Positions 13,963 to 24,864 of a DNA stretch of 64,000 nt are shown piece after piece. The stretch is from Phycomyces nitens (taxonomy: Eukaryota > Mucoromycota > Mucoromycetes > Mucorales > Phycomycetaceae). The notes beneath the pieces are model-generated. The model did no database searches and was not told the origin of the DNA. It was given only the letters and a program-made list of their open reading frames with translations. Within the stretch, counting starts at the first letter, position 1, and each line of letters opens with the position of its first letter. The stretch is from the NCBI GenBank assembly GCA_022702545.1, contig JAHRBC010000003.1, positions 2,170,001 to 2,234,000 on the forward strand, given 5' to 3'. The translations under genes were made by a program, and so were the position numbers.

Positions 13963-16129
13963 ATGTATAAATCCATAATATACAGAAAGAAACACCAAGT
14001 TTTTGAACAGAGACAGGAACAAGAAGACCAAGGTAATGAATTCATTAAAAAACACTGTATTATCATATTAACACAATGCCTAGACATCACCTGCGTACAT
14101 TGTGGACAACCTGGTCACTATACAAACAAGCACTACAAGTGTCAATTGTTTCAACCAGAGACTGCTTCTCAAGGTAATCTTGACAATTTAGAAATATTAT
14201 GTTACTGACTTTCTTGGCTAATTTAGTTGGAACAAGTGGAAAACGCAAACAAAGTTACGATGTGAAGGCTGAAAAGAGAAATGTCAAAAGACAAAAGGTG
14301 TCCAACGAGGCCACAGTATGCAAAAAGTGCAAGCAACAAGGCCACTCATCAGCACGGTCTCCTCTCTGTGGCCATCACATTTTGTCAAAAGAGCAAGTCT
14401 TGCATAACAATTTGGGAGATAACTACAAAGCATTCACAAGAAAGCTCCCGTTTGATAACTGTGTCGTTAATACCTACAAAGCATCGCTGAAATCAAGTAT
14501 AGTCACTGCTTGTACACACCTTCGACACTTGATCTTCAGAGCCCAGATCTTTGTGAACCATTACATAATTAAAGCCCTGGATTTAACCGTACCAAAGGGA
14601 GTCTTTAAGCAACAGTTCTGGTATACAATAATTCAAATGGTCAACGGACGCAAACCAACTAGTAGCCGAGAGATCACAGCAGACTTGCTCAATTCATGGG
14701 ACCAGTTCAGGCTGCAACATCCTAATATCAGGTATCTCGTCCGACTTTTACTAGGCATTAGCCAATGTATCACTGAAGCATGTAAAGACCTCGCTACTTC
14801 ATATACAAACACTATAGTAGAAGGATTTGAGCAGAAGCTTTTATACTTTTTGAATTATAAATTGTAAAATGAATTCAAGGTAAGTGGGAGATTTGCGAAA
14901 TGTAATTCAAAAAACTTGATCATATCATATATGATCCATAGTCTCTGCCTCAAAAATATGTGAGCAGTATCTGCCGTACCTTCTGCTACCAGTTCATTTG
15001 TCAAGGAGAACCAAGATGGCCCAAGGTCGATTTGCTCACTGACGATATAAAGTCAAAAATCGAAACTTTTTGCAAAGGTTGGAAGCAGAAACTGCAGAAA
15101 AAGTATCCCCCAAGGAACTTTCCAAAGATCCTAGTGATTTTGTACCTTTCCTGCTATCCATCAGTGCCAGCTTGGAACAAGATTTTGACCACTCTCCTGA
15201 AGATGCTAAAAGACCCAAACTACTTTCTGTATTACCAAGACCATCTATAAGATGGAGGTACATCACTCTAAACAACAATGCCCTGTCGTGCTTTACACGA
15301 AATTCTTTGCCGCGGGGTTACGACAAGCAACTAGAGCTTTTTTTCAAGGTTTTTAATTTCAAAAAACTCGGCCTTAAAACGTAAGTATCTCTTCATGCCC
15401 AATAGCTTCTTCTAATTTTTATTTCTATTTAGCACCTCTCTACTCCCAAATGGAAACAACGACATGCTATTCGGAAATCTCCTCCGTAGCGATGGTTTCT
15501 CTCTTGATTTTCTCTTTTACAAACGACGTCAGACTGGTTACGGCCCTTCTTATCAAAGCCTAGAATTGAAACTGGGTGACTTTACCATGTCTGAAATCGA
15601 TGAGATGTATACTCCAATTTGTATTGATCCAGGGAGAAAATCAGTATTTACTGCCACTATCGGTTCCGACTTGCAAACACGAAGATGTACTAGGAGTGAG
15701 TATCACCATATGACGGGTGTTACAAACTTTGCCCTACGTTTGGAAAAGAAGAAGATAGAGTCTGGAATTGGATTGATAGAGAGCAACCTCCCAACACCAA
15801 AAACATCAAATATTGCAAAATTTGAAGAATATATCAAGAGTATTCTTACAAATGCAGCCTCTGTTTTGGTGATCTGGATATCATTAAAGCCCCTAAATTC
15901 AAAGGTTACAGCGTTCTACATTGTACGCAGTGTAGCAAGCTATGGAAACGCGATGTCAATGCTGCTCTGAACATGATGACGATCGCAAGAAGCATCTGGA
16001 TGGCCCAAGGAAGACCAGAAATCTTTACACCAAAGAAAAAGAATCAAGAGGAAAGCTAAACTCAACTTTGATCCTCACAAAAACCAGTATCGCCGTAATA
16101 AACACGGTTTCCCTTTTTTAAAGGATTAA
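13963..16129 (+). pseudogene. Fanzor-like (eukaryotic TnpB-type) nuclease gene, broken
   Basis: Relic of a Fanzor, the eukaryotic relative of TnpB RNA-guided nucleases. Exon-like blocks are 13963-14173, 14227-14879, about 14950-15380 and 15433-16129, with GT-AG introns (e.g. 14174-14226). In order: two CCHC-like knuckles (CVHCGQPGHYTNKHYKC; CKKCKQQGHSSARSPLC); a helical region; a LFGNLLRSDGFSLDFLF block; RuvC-I with its Asp (ICIDPGRKSVFTATIG); a split zinc ribbon, CSLC at about 15853 and HCTQC at about 15920; and RuvC-III with its Asp (KRDVNAALNM). A basic tail, QYRRNKHGFPFLKD, ends at TAA 16127-16129. Damage: TAA at 14865, a stop near 15040, frameshifts near 15850 and 16040, and no RuvC-II Glu between RuvC-I and the ribbon, where about 80 residues stand in place of the longer usual interval. 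Family identity is firm; activity is excluded. Confidence 0.85.
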
Positions 16130-16840
16130 GATCATTACAGGTAAATACATCTAAACATAAATCTCTATTCGTTTCAAAATTAATTTCTTTTTGTCTCATT
16201 TCCATTTTTACTTTGTCTAAAAACTAATTTTGATTCGTCCAGAAAAAAAACTAACATCGTCTTAATCTCAAGTAGAAATACTGTAACAGTAATAATAGTA
16301 CCAAAGAGATACAAGAGGTTCAAAGTTGCAAGTTGATATAATCCTTTATAGATTGTAAAGGTAAAGGCCAACAAGGTTTGGTCTTAATAAAACAAAACAA
16401 AAAACAGTATTTCTGGTGGTCGTTGACTCGGGGTATTTGGAAAAGGTCTTTATAACCTTAAAAAAAATCCAACAAATGTGGTACTACGAGAGAGAGTTTT
16501 TTTTTATTGGTACGCCTTGAAGAAAAGATAATCGAAAGATTAGCTGATTGTAGCTTTTAATGAAAAACACTGAATGTTGCGAATATGCAAGCAATGCACA
16601 AATAGATGCTTAAATGGAATGGTGATGTGCAAGTCTAGTGGTTTGGTTCTAATAACTTGCAGAATACTTTAGAATCATGGAAATTGCTCCAGTTTCTGGT
16701 GAAAGTCTCTCTTGTTAGCTATATATTACCCAACAAATTAGACGTGTTTATATTTGAAAATAAGAGCTAGAGGCTCAATCGTGAAATGTATGGATTCCAT
16801 TTTTGAACCAAAGACCGGCTCATAAGGACATTGTAATCCT
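16130..16840. other. Non-coding region 3' of the Fanzor relic
   Basis: No gene seen. In TnpB-type elements the guide RNA scaffold comes from sequence at or just beyond the 3' end of the nuclease gene, so this is where an omega-RNA remnant would lie. I could not identify one by eye. Confidence 0.4.
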
Positions 16841-16844
16841 TCTT

Positions 16845-17075
16845 GGACTAAAGGGGCCCTCTGATTGGCCGAAAACTAGTCCATTTTAAGCCCTATTGAG
16901 AGCTGATGGGCTTATCTTGAGCGCATGGTGAGGGCAAGAGTACCATCTCTAAAAAAATCATTAAGGAGCTGGATGCTGCAATCTACGAAGAGTGGAAGAA
17001 AATACAAATTGAAGTATGTGAAAGACATTGCATGTCAATGCCAAATTGTATACCTGAAATGAAGAAAAAAAAGCA
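16845..17075 (+). pseudogene. Tc1/mariner transposase C-terminal fragment
   Basis: The plus strand reads as the third catalytic block and C-terminus of a Tc1 transposase (degenerate DWPKTSPFKP, then KELDAAIYEEWKKIQIEVCE and HCMSMPNCI), with stops between. No N-terminal part lies upstream. It is a fragment only. Confidence 0.7.
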
Positions 17076-17479
17076 GGTGGTGGCTCCACAAGATACTAAA
17101 CATGTTTAATAAGCACTTTTATTATTATTGAATGCCTTTTGTTTCCACTCGTATATTCTTAGCAACGGTTTAGTAAATAGATGTGAGTATAATACAACGA
17201 GAGAGTTCAACAAGTTAATTGTTTTATTTGGCGGATATTGAATTGACTCGTTACTACGGGAATGAATTTGTATCAGGAAACCAAGCAAGATGTATAGTTT
17301 TTTATGTAGATTATAATGAAGAAAACCTTGAAAAGTGTAAGGAAAAATGGAGACTTTTGGGAATATTAAAATCTGTTGTAATATAAAGCCAACTGAACCT
17401 GTTTTAGTCTCAATAGAAAGAATTCTTGAGAAGCCTCTAGCATATCATTTATATTCTGAAAAACCAAATGATTTTTACA

Positions 17480-18675
17480 ATTACAGAGTACTAGTTCGTT
17501 TATATTTATTATAAAATTCATTTCGCTGATCAAATCTGTCCAACATCTTTTGGTCGCTTTGTAAATCTTGAGCATCAGAAATAAAGACCTTTGTTCGTGG
17601 TGTGATGTTGTCCGGGTCGGTGCAACAGACAGTTCGGTTTGGTGTGAGGACGAGATACAAGGAGTACAATGGAGACGTTATCAGTCGACAGTGCTACCTT
17701 AGAGGCCCTGTAGTTATTAGGCTTGTATCAACCACCTTGAATAAAATAGATTCTTTTTCCGTCAAGTCTATATTTGTCGCAGTGGACATAGGTCGCTTTG
17801 GTCATTTCGTATTGTCTGAATCGTTAAGAGGGCACCCCTATATACTAAACTATACTACTTTGATGTGGCTACCCATATCGTGCCTTATCCCCAACATCCC
17901 CCAACACATTTGTGTATAGCTCTCCTCCTTTACGGCGGAGAAGCAGTTCATATCGCAGCGTATAACAGAGATCCGACAATAGCCCAATATTACAATGGCA
18001 AAAGTCTCGATTGTAATTTTCTTGATGGCGGGATCGTCTTTAATTAAACTGACTAAATCAATGCTTTTTGTGGTCAATCCAGCAAAGCCTATTGAAATTA
18101 GGCAAATTTCATGAGCACAATAATTTATATACTCCAATAGGTCTTGAGTGTTTTCCATTAATATTTTCCATGCTTTCTATTACTTTGCTATCAGGTTTTA
18201 AATCACGCTTTGCAAAAGGTGAGAAAACCCAACTTGGTGTAGATACGTATAGTCTTGTAGCAAAAGATCGTCCCTTTAGATTTCCAACAATTAATTGTAT
18301 CAATCGAGCGCTATTTTCAATGTCATCGTCAGTTGAAGACTTGCGGGCGTAGCACACAAGCTTCCTCCCATCACGTGTAAACGTCTTTAAAGAGTCTCGG
18401 TGCCTTTGTAGGTAGGTGGTAATGGCGGCCATGAGTTTATCTCCAAATAAAATGGGTAGACGTTTCTTTTTTCTTTTTATTTTATTTTGGTTTACCATAA
18501 CAAGTTTCGTCCAAGACAGATAGTTCTCCACTAACTCGCTTTTCCTTTTTTTTTTTGCTTCGACACCAAGTAGCAAACTATTGTGCGATATTTGTACCAA
18601 AAACCAATGTGTATTGTTTAGCAACTGTATACACATCACTGGTTGCCAATTTCTGTTGAGAGTATAACATGCCAT
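17480..18675 (-). pseudogene. Unassigned repetitive coding family, degenerate
   Basis: I do not recognise this family. The minus strand holds a 188-codon frame (18675-18109) and further frames at 18158-17850 and 17669-17481, separated by stops or splices. The first contains KLVCYARKSSTDDDIENSAR, loosely like the N-terminal strand of serine recombinases (Y-A-R-x-S-S), but the rest does not follow that fold, so I do not assign it. The second contains CDMNCFSAVKEESYTQMCW. A second genomic fragment of the same family lies at 36770-36977 and keeps the amino-acid pattern of this segment. That argues that it was once a multicopy coding element. Confidence 0.5.
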
Positions 18676-18679
18676 TGTC

Positions 18680-21600
18680 GGATACCGTTAAATCAACACA
18701 ACAGAAAGCAAGTCATGGACTATGTGCAATGCCAAGAATAATCCAAGGCACAAGTCAACACATAAAGGTTTAATTTACTTTTTGATATACGGAAACCAAA
18801 GCAAGAAAGAGATGGTTGTCATGAGTAGTAATTCATGTTTGAAACCGTTTTTACAACTAATATTCTTGACATTTCGGTAATGTGAAGAGTAGATTAGGAT
18901 CGATTGTTGCCAGTTTGTTTGAGCTGTATGGATTGATATATTCTAGAGTCTTTACTGAAAGCGTCTTCTTAATAGGCTTTTTGGTGACCTTAGTTAACAA
19001 GGGGGAAAAAAAGACGGTTCAAAAATTGATTCTAATATGTAGATTGTGATGCGTAAAAAAGTGATTGACAACCAAAGTCTTGCAGTTGATCAATGCGTAA
19101 TCTTGTGACTTGCTTCCCGCTGTGCCGATCTACTTGATACCGATGAAATAGGCCCACGGACCATTTTAATAAAAGAAAAGATCTTTTCCTTTTGTTTTTT
19201 GTTTAAAGAGGGTGTCTCGAGAGATCCCTTAGCAAAAAGTAAAGAAAGAAGAGAAACCTGACGAGTAGACTTTGGTTGACAAATATAATTAAAGGCTTAA
19301 AGACTGACTCTCCTCGCGCTTTATTCATCCCTGTGAGAAATAAGCACGAAACATCCCACGAAGCCCTCCCCAAGATATATCCCAGCCTACTTTGTCCATC
19401 CTCTCGGACCCAAACTCCAAGACCATTTTTATACATTTTCGTTCTTTAGCCAAACTTCCCCATTTCCATCGCTCTTGAGCTCCTGGATACTCAACCCTAG
19501 CCCAATATTACAGATGGTTGAAAGATGGTTGAATCTGTGGTAATCCAACTATTCTATTGTCATATAAATGTACATATGAGTATATCAAAGTAGATTAGTA
19601 ACTATTAACTTGTCTATGTAGTATGTACATCATTAATGATTAAAATTAATCATGTCAATAATAAATATAGTTGGTACTAGGGGTAGTCAGGATTAGTTAT
19701 AATGGCGCAGTATTGGCCATTTGGTGATTTAGTATAAAAATATATGATGATTTAAACAAAAGTATGGTTCTTTCTATCGTTTTTTACTAATAAAAACAGA
19801 CCATACATTTCTTACTCATTAAATCCTTTTTGTTGTTATATTTTCAACTGTTGAGCAAAGTCCATAAACCGCCCTTTGAAGAAATAAAAACCCCCCTTTG
19901 GAAATAATCTAGCGCCCATTTGATAAGTCAAAACCGCCTTTTGGAATTTTTAAAAAAAAAACATATTTTGGGAAAATGTATTAACCGTACTTTAGTGTTT
20001 AACAAATCCACCCTTTGGCGTTTGAAGGACTGTGTCTGCCGTGGTAAATTTTGGAAACAATAAAAGCATTTTTGGCTTGCTGTGTGCCACGTTTGTACTC
20101 CAACGGAAGCCAGCCGATTGCATGGGACACCACCCAACAATAAGCCTGTGCTATTGGTACTCTAATCGGCTTAGTTTGAGATTCAAAACGATTAATAAGG
20201 CCATGACGACATGTGGAGATTGGAGGAAGTTTACAGTTTTTAAAAAAAAGTAGCTTTAATGATCCTGGCACCTGAAATTCATACTTTTCATTAGGTGATT
20301 TTCTGACCCTTTTATGATTGTTATTATTGTTCATAACTTTAGTCTGTCCAATGAATGATTTTCAACATTTAGCCCTGAATGAAATCATATTTTAGATTAA
20401 AGCCTCCCGGAAATTTGGAGGGCTTCATATTTTATGTGTTCCTGGTGCTGTGACTGACAATACAGGCACATGCGGTTTGCATTTCAATCTTCACGTCTCT
20501 CCTGGTGTATTTCTTCATTCTTTCCTCTTCATTTCCACCTCTTGCAAACTGAGCTTTATGCTGCCTCGAGCACTTGTTTGTGTCCTACAATAATATCAGC
20601 CTAGCTCCCAAGCCACCCATCTCTTGGAACAGGTTGTCAATATTAGAAAACACAGGCATAGGAAGGGCTGTTAAAGAGTGCAAATATGTATGTTGATGTA
20701 TCTTTGGGGATGCCAAGTAGCCTTTAATAGATTCAAGGCAATTGTGGTTAGGGATGGTCAGGATCCATAGTTTGGTATTCCTCCTATATTTTCGACCATT
20801 GAAAAGCAGGAAATAAATACGGAATCCTTGGCACCAGAGGTTGAGAGGGATAAGGGTATTTGAGATTTATACAAAAGAGTACCGAACAATAAAGCATAGG
20901 TGTGGTAGGCATTGGATTACAAGCAAGAGAACCAATGACTGGCTATGTCATCTTTAAAGAGGTTGAACAGAAATCACATAGGGTAGCTTATAGATAGATG
21001 CAGGGGATTAATGGAAATCACAATCGAGCATGTATTTATGCTTGTCAGGTTAAACAAAAGAAATACATGTAATTAAGAGGGTGTGCGACTATTTCTGGTG
21101 GGCCAGATCAAGGTTGGAAGCATATTTGTATTCAGATGATAGGCTACAATGGCTAGCACTATTGGGCCTTGTTGACCGTTGCTTGTTTGGCTTGGAGACT
21201 AATGGGTGTGTTGAATGGAATTGGACAATAATTGATATGTTTGTGAATATGACGTATACATATCGCAGGTTGAAATCCAGTAATAGGCCTATCGGTTGTG
21301 ATGGTGAATAATGGATAGGAACCATTTCAAATTACATTCAAAATGGCTCCTGTTTTGAAACAAATGGTGATTTGCTCAATAGGCATCTGAGAAGTGATCA
21401 AATAGTAAGACTAAAATACTTATCACATGCTGGTCTGCATTCTCCGATGAAAATAAAGGGTTAATCAAGGTGTCTTTTTGTCTGGACCGGATCAAGAACG
21501 ACTGTGATACTCGGATGAGGATGATAATAACGGGTAAAAAGTAAAAGGGAATGGTAGGACAAGTGGCTAATGGATAAGAAATTTGCGTGAAAATTGGTCT

Positions 21601-21985
21601 TTGGCTATAGCCAGCTACCCCCCTTTGGATGTAGGAATGCTAGTCCTGCCTCCTTTCACAAGGCATTAATTATCAATCATCAATTGTCAACAAGGCGAAT
21701 AAAAGCCTATGGGAACCAACGGAGTGGCCGGATGGTGCCAGGCTATTTTTGGCTCCGTTCGAATCTCATAAGAATTAAAAATAAATAAAGAGATAAATAT
21801 ATGGTGACGACACTATTGCTAACAAGAGGTATATCCAACTGTGCTTAATCTAAGCTGTAATCTTGTCTCTGTACACGCAGTCAATATGTGGAGGAGACCC
21901 GCTTTAAGAATCCCAAAGAACAACAAACCAAAGAGGTCACAAGACAACACGAAAGAGCAAAAAAAGGGGACGGGCTTTTGATTGT
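18680..21985. other. Intergenic region without supported genes
   Basis: About 3.3 kb of low coding potential. Degenerate C/T-rich repeats (ACCGCCCTTTG-like, about 19865-20030) and scattered short frames occur. At 21725-21766 there are weak tRNA A- and B-box-like strings (TGGCCGGATGG and CGTTCGAATCT), too close together for a normal tRNA. No gene is called. Confidence 0.45.
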
Positions 21986-21996
21986 CTCCAAGTCTT

Positions 21997-21997
<1 letters not shown>

Positions 21998-22029
<32 letters not shown>

Positions 22030-22056
22030 CAAGGCCAAGTCTCCGCTCTATTTAAA
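21998..22056 (+). promoter_or_regulatory. Poly-T tract and TATA-like element before CaaX-protein gene
   Basis: A run of 32 T residues (21998-22029) is followed by CT-rich sequence and a TATTTAAA at 22049-22056, about 77 bp upstream of the ATG at 22133. Rigid poly(dA:dT) tracts commonly keep fungal promoters nucleosome-poor, and the spacing suits a core promoter. This is inference from position and composition. Confidence 0.6.
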
Positions 22057-22132
22057 CCGACCTTTCTTCAAATTTCCATTCCTTTCCCCTTCTATTCTGT
22101 TACTATATTAAAATAAACCGCACATCATAACC

Positions 22133-23743
22133 ATGTCATTCGATAACAAGGACTCCATCTCTGCTGTTGAGGCCGAATTCCAAGAGCAGGATATCATCAC
22201 CACGTCCAACGACGTCCAGGAACAAGCCATCGACGCGCCTCTTACCGAAAAGCTGACATCCAATGAAAACCAGAACGTTCCTGAGTTGAGCGAGTCTGTG
22301 CAGGCCGCCATCGCCACTGTTGTTGGATCCGATATCCATCTCGATACTATCATCCATGATGTAATCGCCTCTACCGCAGTACCTGTTGTTGAAGAACCCG
22401 TCAAGGTCGAGGTACCTGAAGTCAAGGAGTTGAGCGAGTCCGTCAAGGCCGCCATCGCCACTGTTATTGGATCTCGCGCTATCAATGTTGATGCTATTGT
22501 TTCCACTATCGTCGAAGAGAACCAGAAGAAGGCTGCTGAGAAGGCTGCTGCTGTCGCTGCTGCTGCTGCTGCTGCCACTGCTGCTGCTCTGGCCGCTGAA
22601 AAGGCCGCTGAAGAGGAACGCATTGCTGCTGAAAAGGCCGCTGAGGAAGAGCGTGTTGCTGCTCAAAAGGCCGCCGCCGAAAAGGCCGCAGAGGAAAAGA
22701 GACTTGCTGATGAGAAGATCTTTGAGGAAGAACGCATTGCTGCTGAGAAGGCCGCTGAAGAGGATCGTATTGCTGCTGAAGAGGAACGCATTGCTGCTAA
22801 GAAGGCCGCCGAGGAAGAGCGTGCTGCTGCTGAGAAGGCTGCTGAGGAAGAGCGTGTTGCTGCTGAGAAGGCTGCCGAGGAAGAGCGTGTTGCTGCTGAG
22901 AAGGCTGCCGAAGAACAACGCATTGCTGCTGAGAAGGCTGCTGAGGAAGAGAGAATTGCTGCCGAAAACGCTGCTGCCGTTGCTGCTGCTGCCAGGGCTG
23001 AAGAGGAGCGCATTGCTGCTGAGAAGGCCGCTGCTGCCCAGGCTGCTGAGGAGGAGAGAATTGCTGCTGAGAAGGCCGCTGCTGCCAAGGCTGCTGAGGA
23101 GGAGAGAATTGCTGCTGAGAAGGCTGCCGCTGTTGCCGCTGCCGCCAAGGCTGAAGAAGAACGTATTGCTGCCGCCAAGGCTGCCGCCGAAAAGGCTGCT
23201 GCTGAAGAGGCCGCTGCTGCCAAGGCTGCTGAGGAAGAGCGCGTTGCCGCCGCCAAGGCTGCCGAAGAACAACGTATTGCTGCTGAAAAGGCCGCTGCCA
23301 TCAAGGCTGCCGAAGAGGAGAGAATTGCTGCTGAGAAGGCTGAGGCTGAACGCCTTGCTGCTATTGCCGCCGCAGCTCAGATTGAAGAGGAACGTGTTGC
23401 TGCCGAGAAGGCTGCTGTAGAGGCAGAGGCCAAGTTGACAAAAGAATCTGTTGAGTCCACAGCGCAGGCCGCTGGTATTCAGAACGCACAGCAAACCGAA
23501 CTTGAGGCAGCAGCATCATCTACAATCCAGAGACCTGAGCCTGTTGTACCAATGCCTTTGGCTTCTAGTGACGTAAACCCCCAGGCACAAGCTGCTCCTG
23601 TCAAGCAAACAGAACAAGAAAAGGCTCTCCCACCCATGCCCCAAGAACAGCAGCAGACATCTGATGCCCAGTCAACCCATGGATCCAGAGCAGAGTCAAC
23701 CGAGTCTCAAAAGGCTGCCAGTGGCCGTTGCTCTATCATGTGA
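22133..23743 (+). CDS. Ala/Glu/Lys-rich long-helix protein with C-terminal CaaX box
   Basis: Single-exon gene, 536 aa. Residues 51-78 and 99-127 are two copies of a short module (ELSESVQAAIATVVGS and ELSESVKAAIATVIGS). Residues about 131-430 are built from imperfect repeats of the type AAEKAAEEERIAAEKA, whose alternating acidic and basic residues predict a long charged single helix or coiled coil. A Gln/Pro/Ser-rich tail follows, and the last residues, SGRCSIM, form a CaaX box. Met in the last position favours farnesylation, so membrane attachment is expected. Mirror-image open frames on the other strand are composition artefacts. The start lies downstream of a strong promoter-like poly-T/TATA region. 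I do not know the function; a membrane-tethered spacer or cytoskeletal role is conjecture. Confidence 0.85.
   Translation: MSFDNKDSISAVEAEFQEQDIITTSNDVQEQAIDAPLTEKLTSNENQNVPELSESVQAAIATVVGSDIHLDTIIHDVIASTAVPVVEEPVKVEVPEVKELSESVKAAIATVIGSRAINVDAIVSTIVEENQKKAAEKAAAVAAAAAAATAAALAAEKAAEEERIAAEKAAEEERVAAQKAAAEKAAEEKRLADEKIFEEERIAAEKAAEEDRIAAEEERIAAKKAAEEERAAAEKAAEEERVAAEKAAEEERVAAEKAAEEQRIAAEKAAEEERIAAENAAAVAAAARAEEERIAAEKAAAAQAAEEERIAAEKAAAAKAAEEERIAAEKAAAVAAAAKAEEERIAAAKAAAEKAAAEEAAAAKAAEEERVAAAKAAEEQRIAAEKAAAIKAAEEERIAAEKAEAERLAAIAAAAQIEEERVAAEKAAVEAEAKLTKESVESTAQAAGIQNAQQTELEAAASSTIQRPEPVVPMPLASSDVNPQAQAAPVKQTEQEKALPPMPQEQQQTSDAQSTHGSRAESTESQKAASGRCSIM
22540..23420. repeat. Degenerate GCT/GAG codon repeat array inside the CaaX-protein gene
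   Basis: The DNA coding for the AAEKAAEEER repeats is itself repetitive (units of about 24-45 nt with GCTGCT, GAGAAGGC and GAGGAAGAGCG blocks). Units vary by synonymous changes, so the array is old enough to have diverged at silent sites. Copy number is likely to vary between strains. Confidence 0.7.
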
Positions 23744-24417
23744 AGGACAAGCAAAGAAAATATCATGAAATCAAAATAATCCAAAAAAAAAATCTTCAAA
23801 AGCAAAATTTTAAATATTTCCCCCTCCCCCAAAGTCCCAAACTTCCATGTTTTGTAGGATGGTCAGGACAACCGTATATTCTTCTTCTATCATTCATTCT
23901 ATAATACAAAGCGTGCTGTCAATAAAGAACCAAAACGATACATAGGATCCCAACATATTGTTAATTATTTGGAACGTACTAATGTAACTTGGAGAAACCA
24001 TGTACATGCTTACTGTTGTGGGAATTGAGTCGTTTTTAGGTCTCCACCAGTTGCCTCATTTGCACATTGTGTTTTGTTATCTGGGTATCTCGAGAACAAT
24101 ATCAATCTGACAAAATCCCATAAATCAAATCATCTCAAAAAGCGTTGGAAATGCGAGGCCATCATATTCCAGCAAAAATAATCACACCTCTTCCCCTTTT
24201 CTGTTTGAAACGAGCTGGTGGGTGTATCCGTGTGGTGTGATTTTGTGCTATGAATTACCATAATTCCCTCAGTATCTTTTCTATATGAAAAGTAACACCA
24301 CTTGGAATCAAAAAGCCATCACATGTAGCAAGGAATCATATAAAAAGACATTCAGAAACATTTGGTCTGGCATCAATCAATTCTCTCCAAATATCTTTAC
24401 AACTCAATCCACAAATC
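23744..24417. other. Intergenic between CaaX-protein gene and Lys-rich gene
   Basis: 3' flank of the upstream gene and probable promoter of the downstream gene. No further coding sequence is supported. Confidence 0.5.
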
Positions 24418-24864
24418 ATGACAACCGGTCCTACCAAGCAAAAGAAAATTCAGGTCAGCTCAGCGACCAAGTCCAAGGAAGAGCCAAAGAAGAAGAAGAG
24501 CTCGGTCAGTTCCATCTTTGCTTCCAAAGAAGACCCAAAGGCCAAGAAGTCCACCCCTGGTTCTTCGTCCCATCACAAGGAAGAGCCAAAGGTCAAGAAA
24601 TCTGCTCCTGCTCCAACATCCCACCACAAGGAAGAGTCAAAGGCCAAGAAACCAACCATGAGTTCCATGTTAAAATCAAAAGACACTGAGCCCAAGAGAA
24701 GTATCTTTACCAAAGATCGAACTCACCCTGAAAAGTCACACTCGACCAAAGACACCTCCTTCAAGCCGACAATATCCAAGGCCTCTGGAAGCCTAAGTGA
24801 TCCAGAGAAATCAATGACAAAGCATCCCAAAGGAGTCAAGAAGGTCAAGAAAGTCAAGGCGTAA
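24418..24864 (+). CDS. Small Lys/Ser-rich basic repeat protein, unknown function
   Basis: Intronless frame of 148 codons starting at an ATG in a plausible context and ending KKVKKVKA. It is very basic and low in hydrophobic residues, with three imperfect repeats of the form KEEPKAKKS (KEDPKAKKS, HHKEEPKVKKSAP, HHKEESKAKK). It has no membrane segment or known domain and is probably disordered. The KK clusters could act as nuclear signals. It may be a real lineage-specific gene; the repeat conservation in one frame supports coding, but nothing tells its role. A frame shadow runs alongside at 24285-24689. Confidence 0.6.
   Translation: MTTGPTKQKKIQVSSATKSKEEPKKKKSSVSSIFASKEDPKAKKSTPGSSSHHKEEPKVKKSAPAPTSHHKEESKAKKPTMSSMLKSKDTEPKRSIFTKDRTHPEKSHSTKDTSFKPTISKASGSLSDPEKSMTKHPKGVKKVKKVKA

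Noticed and set aside
18250..18350. Serine recombinase (YARKSS string)
   Set aside because: Only the short N-terminal string resembles the family; the following residues and the lack of other recombinase motifs do not support it.
21081..21311. 76-codon Trp-rich frame
   Set aside because: No homology recognised, no splice extension, and an equally long antisense frame overlaps it; treated as chance.
21720..21770. Possible tRNA (TGGCCGGATGG and CGTTCGAATCT)
   Set aside because: Box starts are only about 31 nt apart and no cloverleaf or acceptor pairing is evident; at most a SINE or tRNA relic.
22136..23494. Long open frames on the minus strand and other plus frames over the Ala/Glu-rich gene
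   Set aside because: They are shadows of the GCT/GAG codon repeats. Their translations are monotonous Ser/Leu or Leu/Arg, while the chosen frame has non-repetitive ends and a CaaX box.
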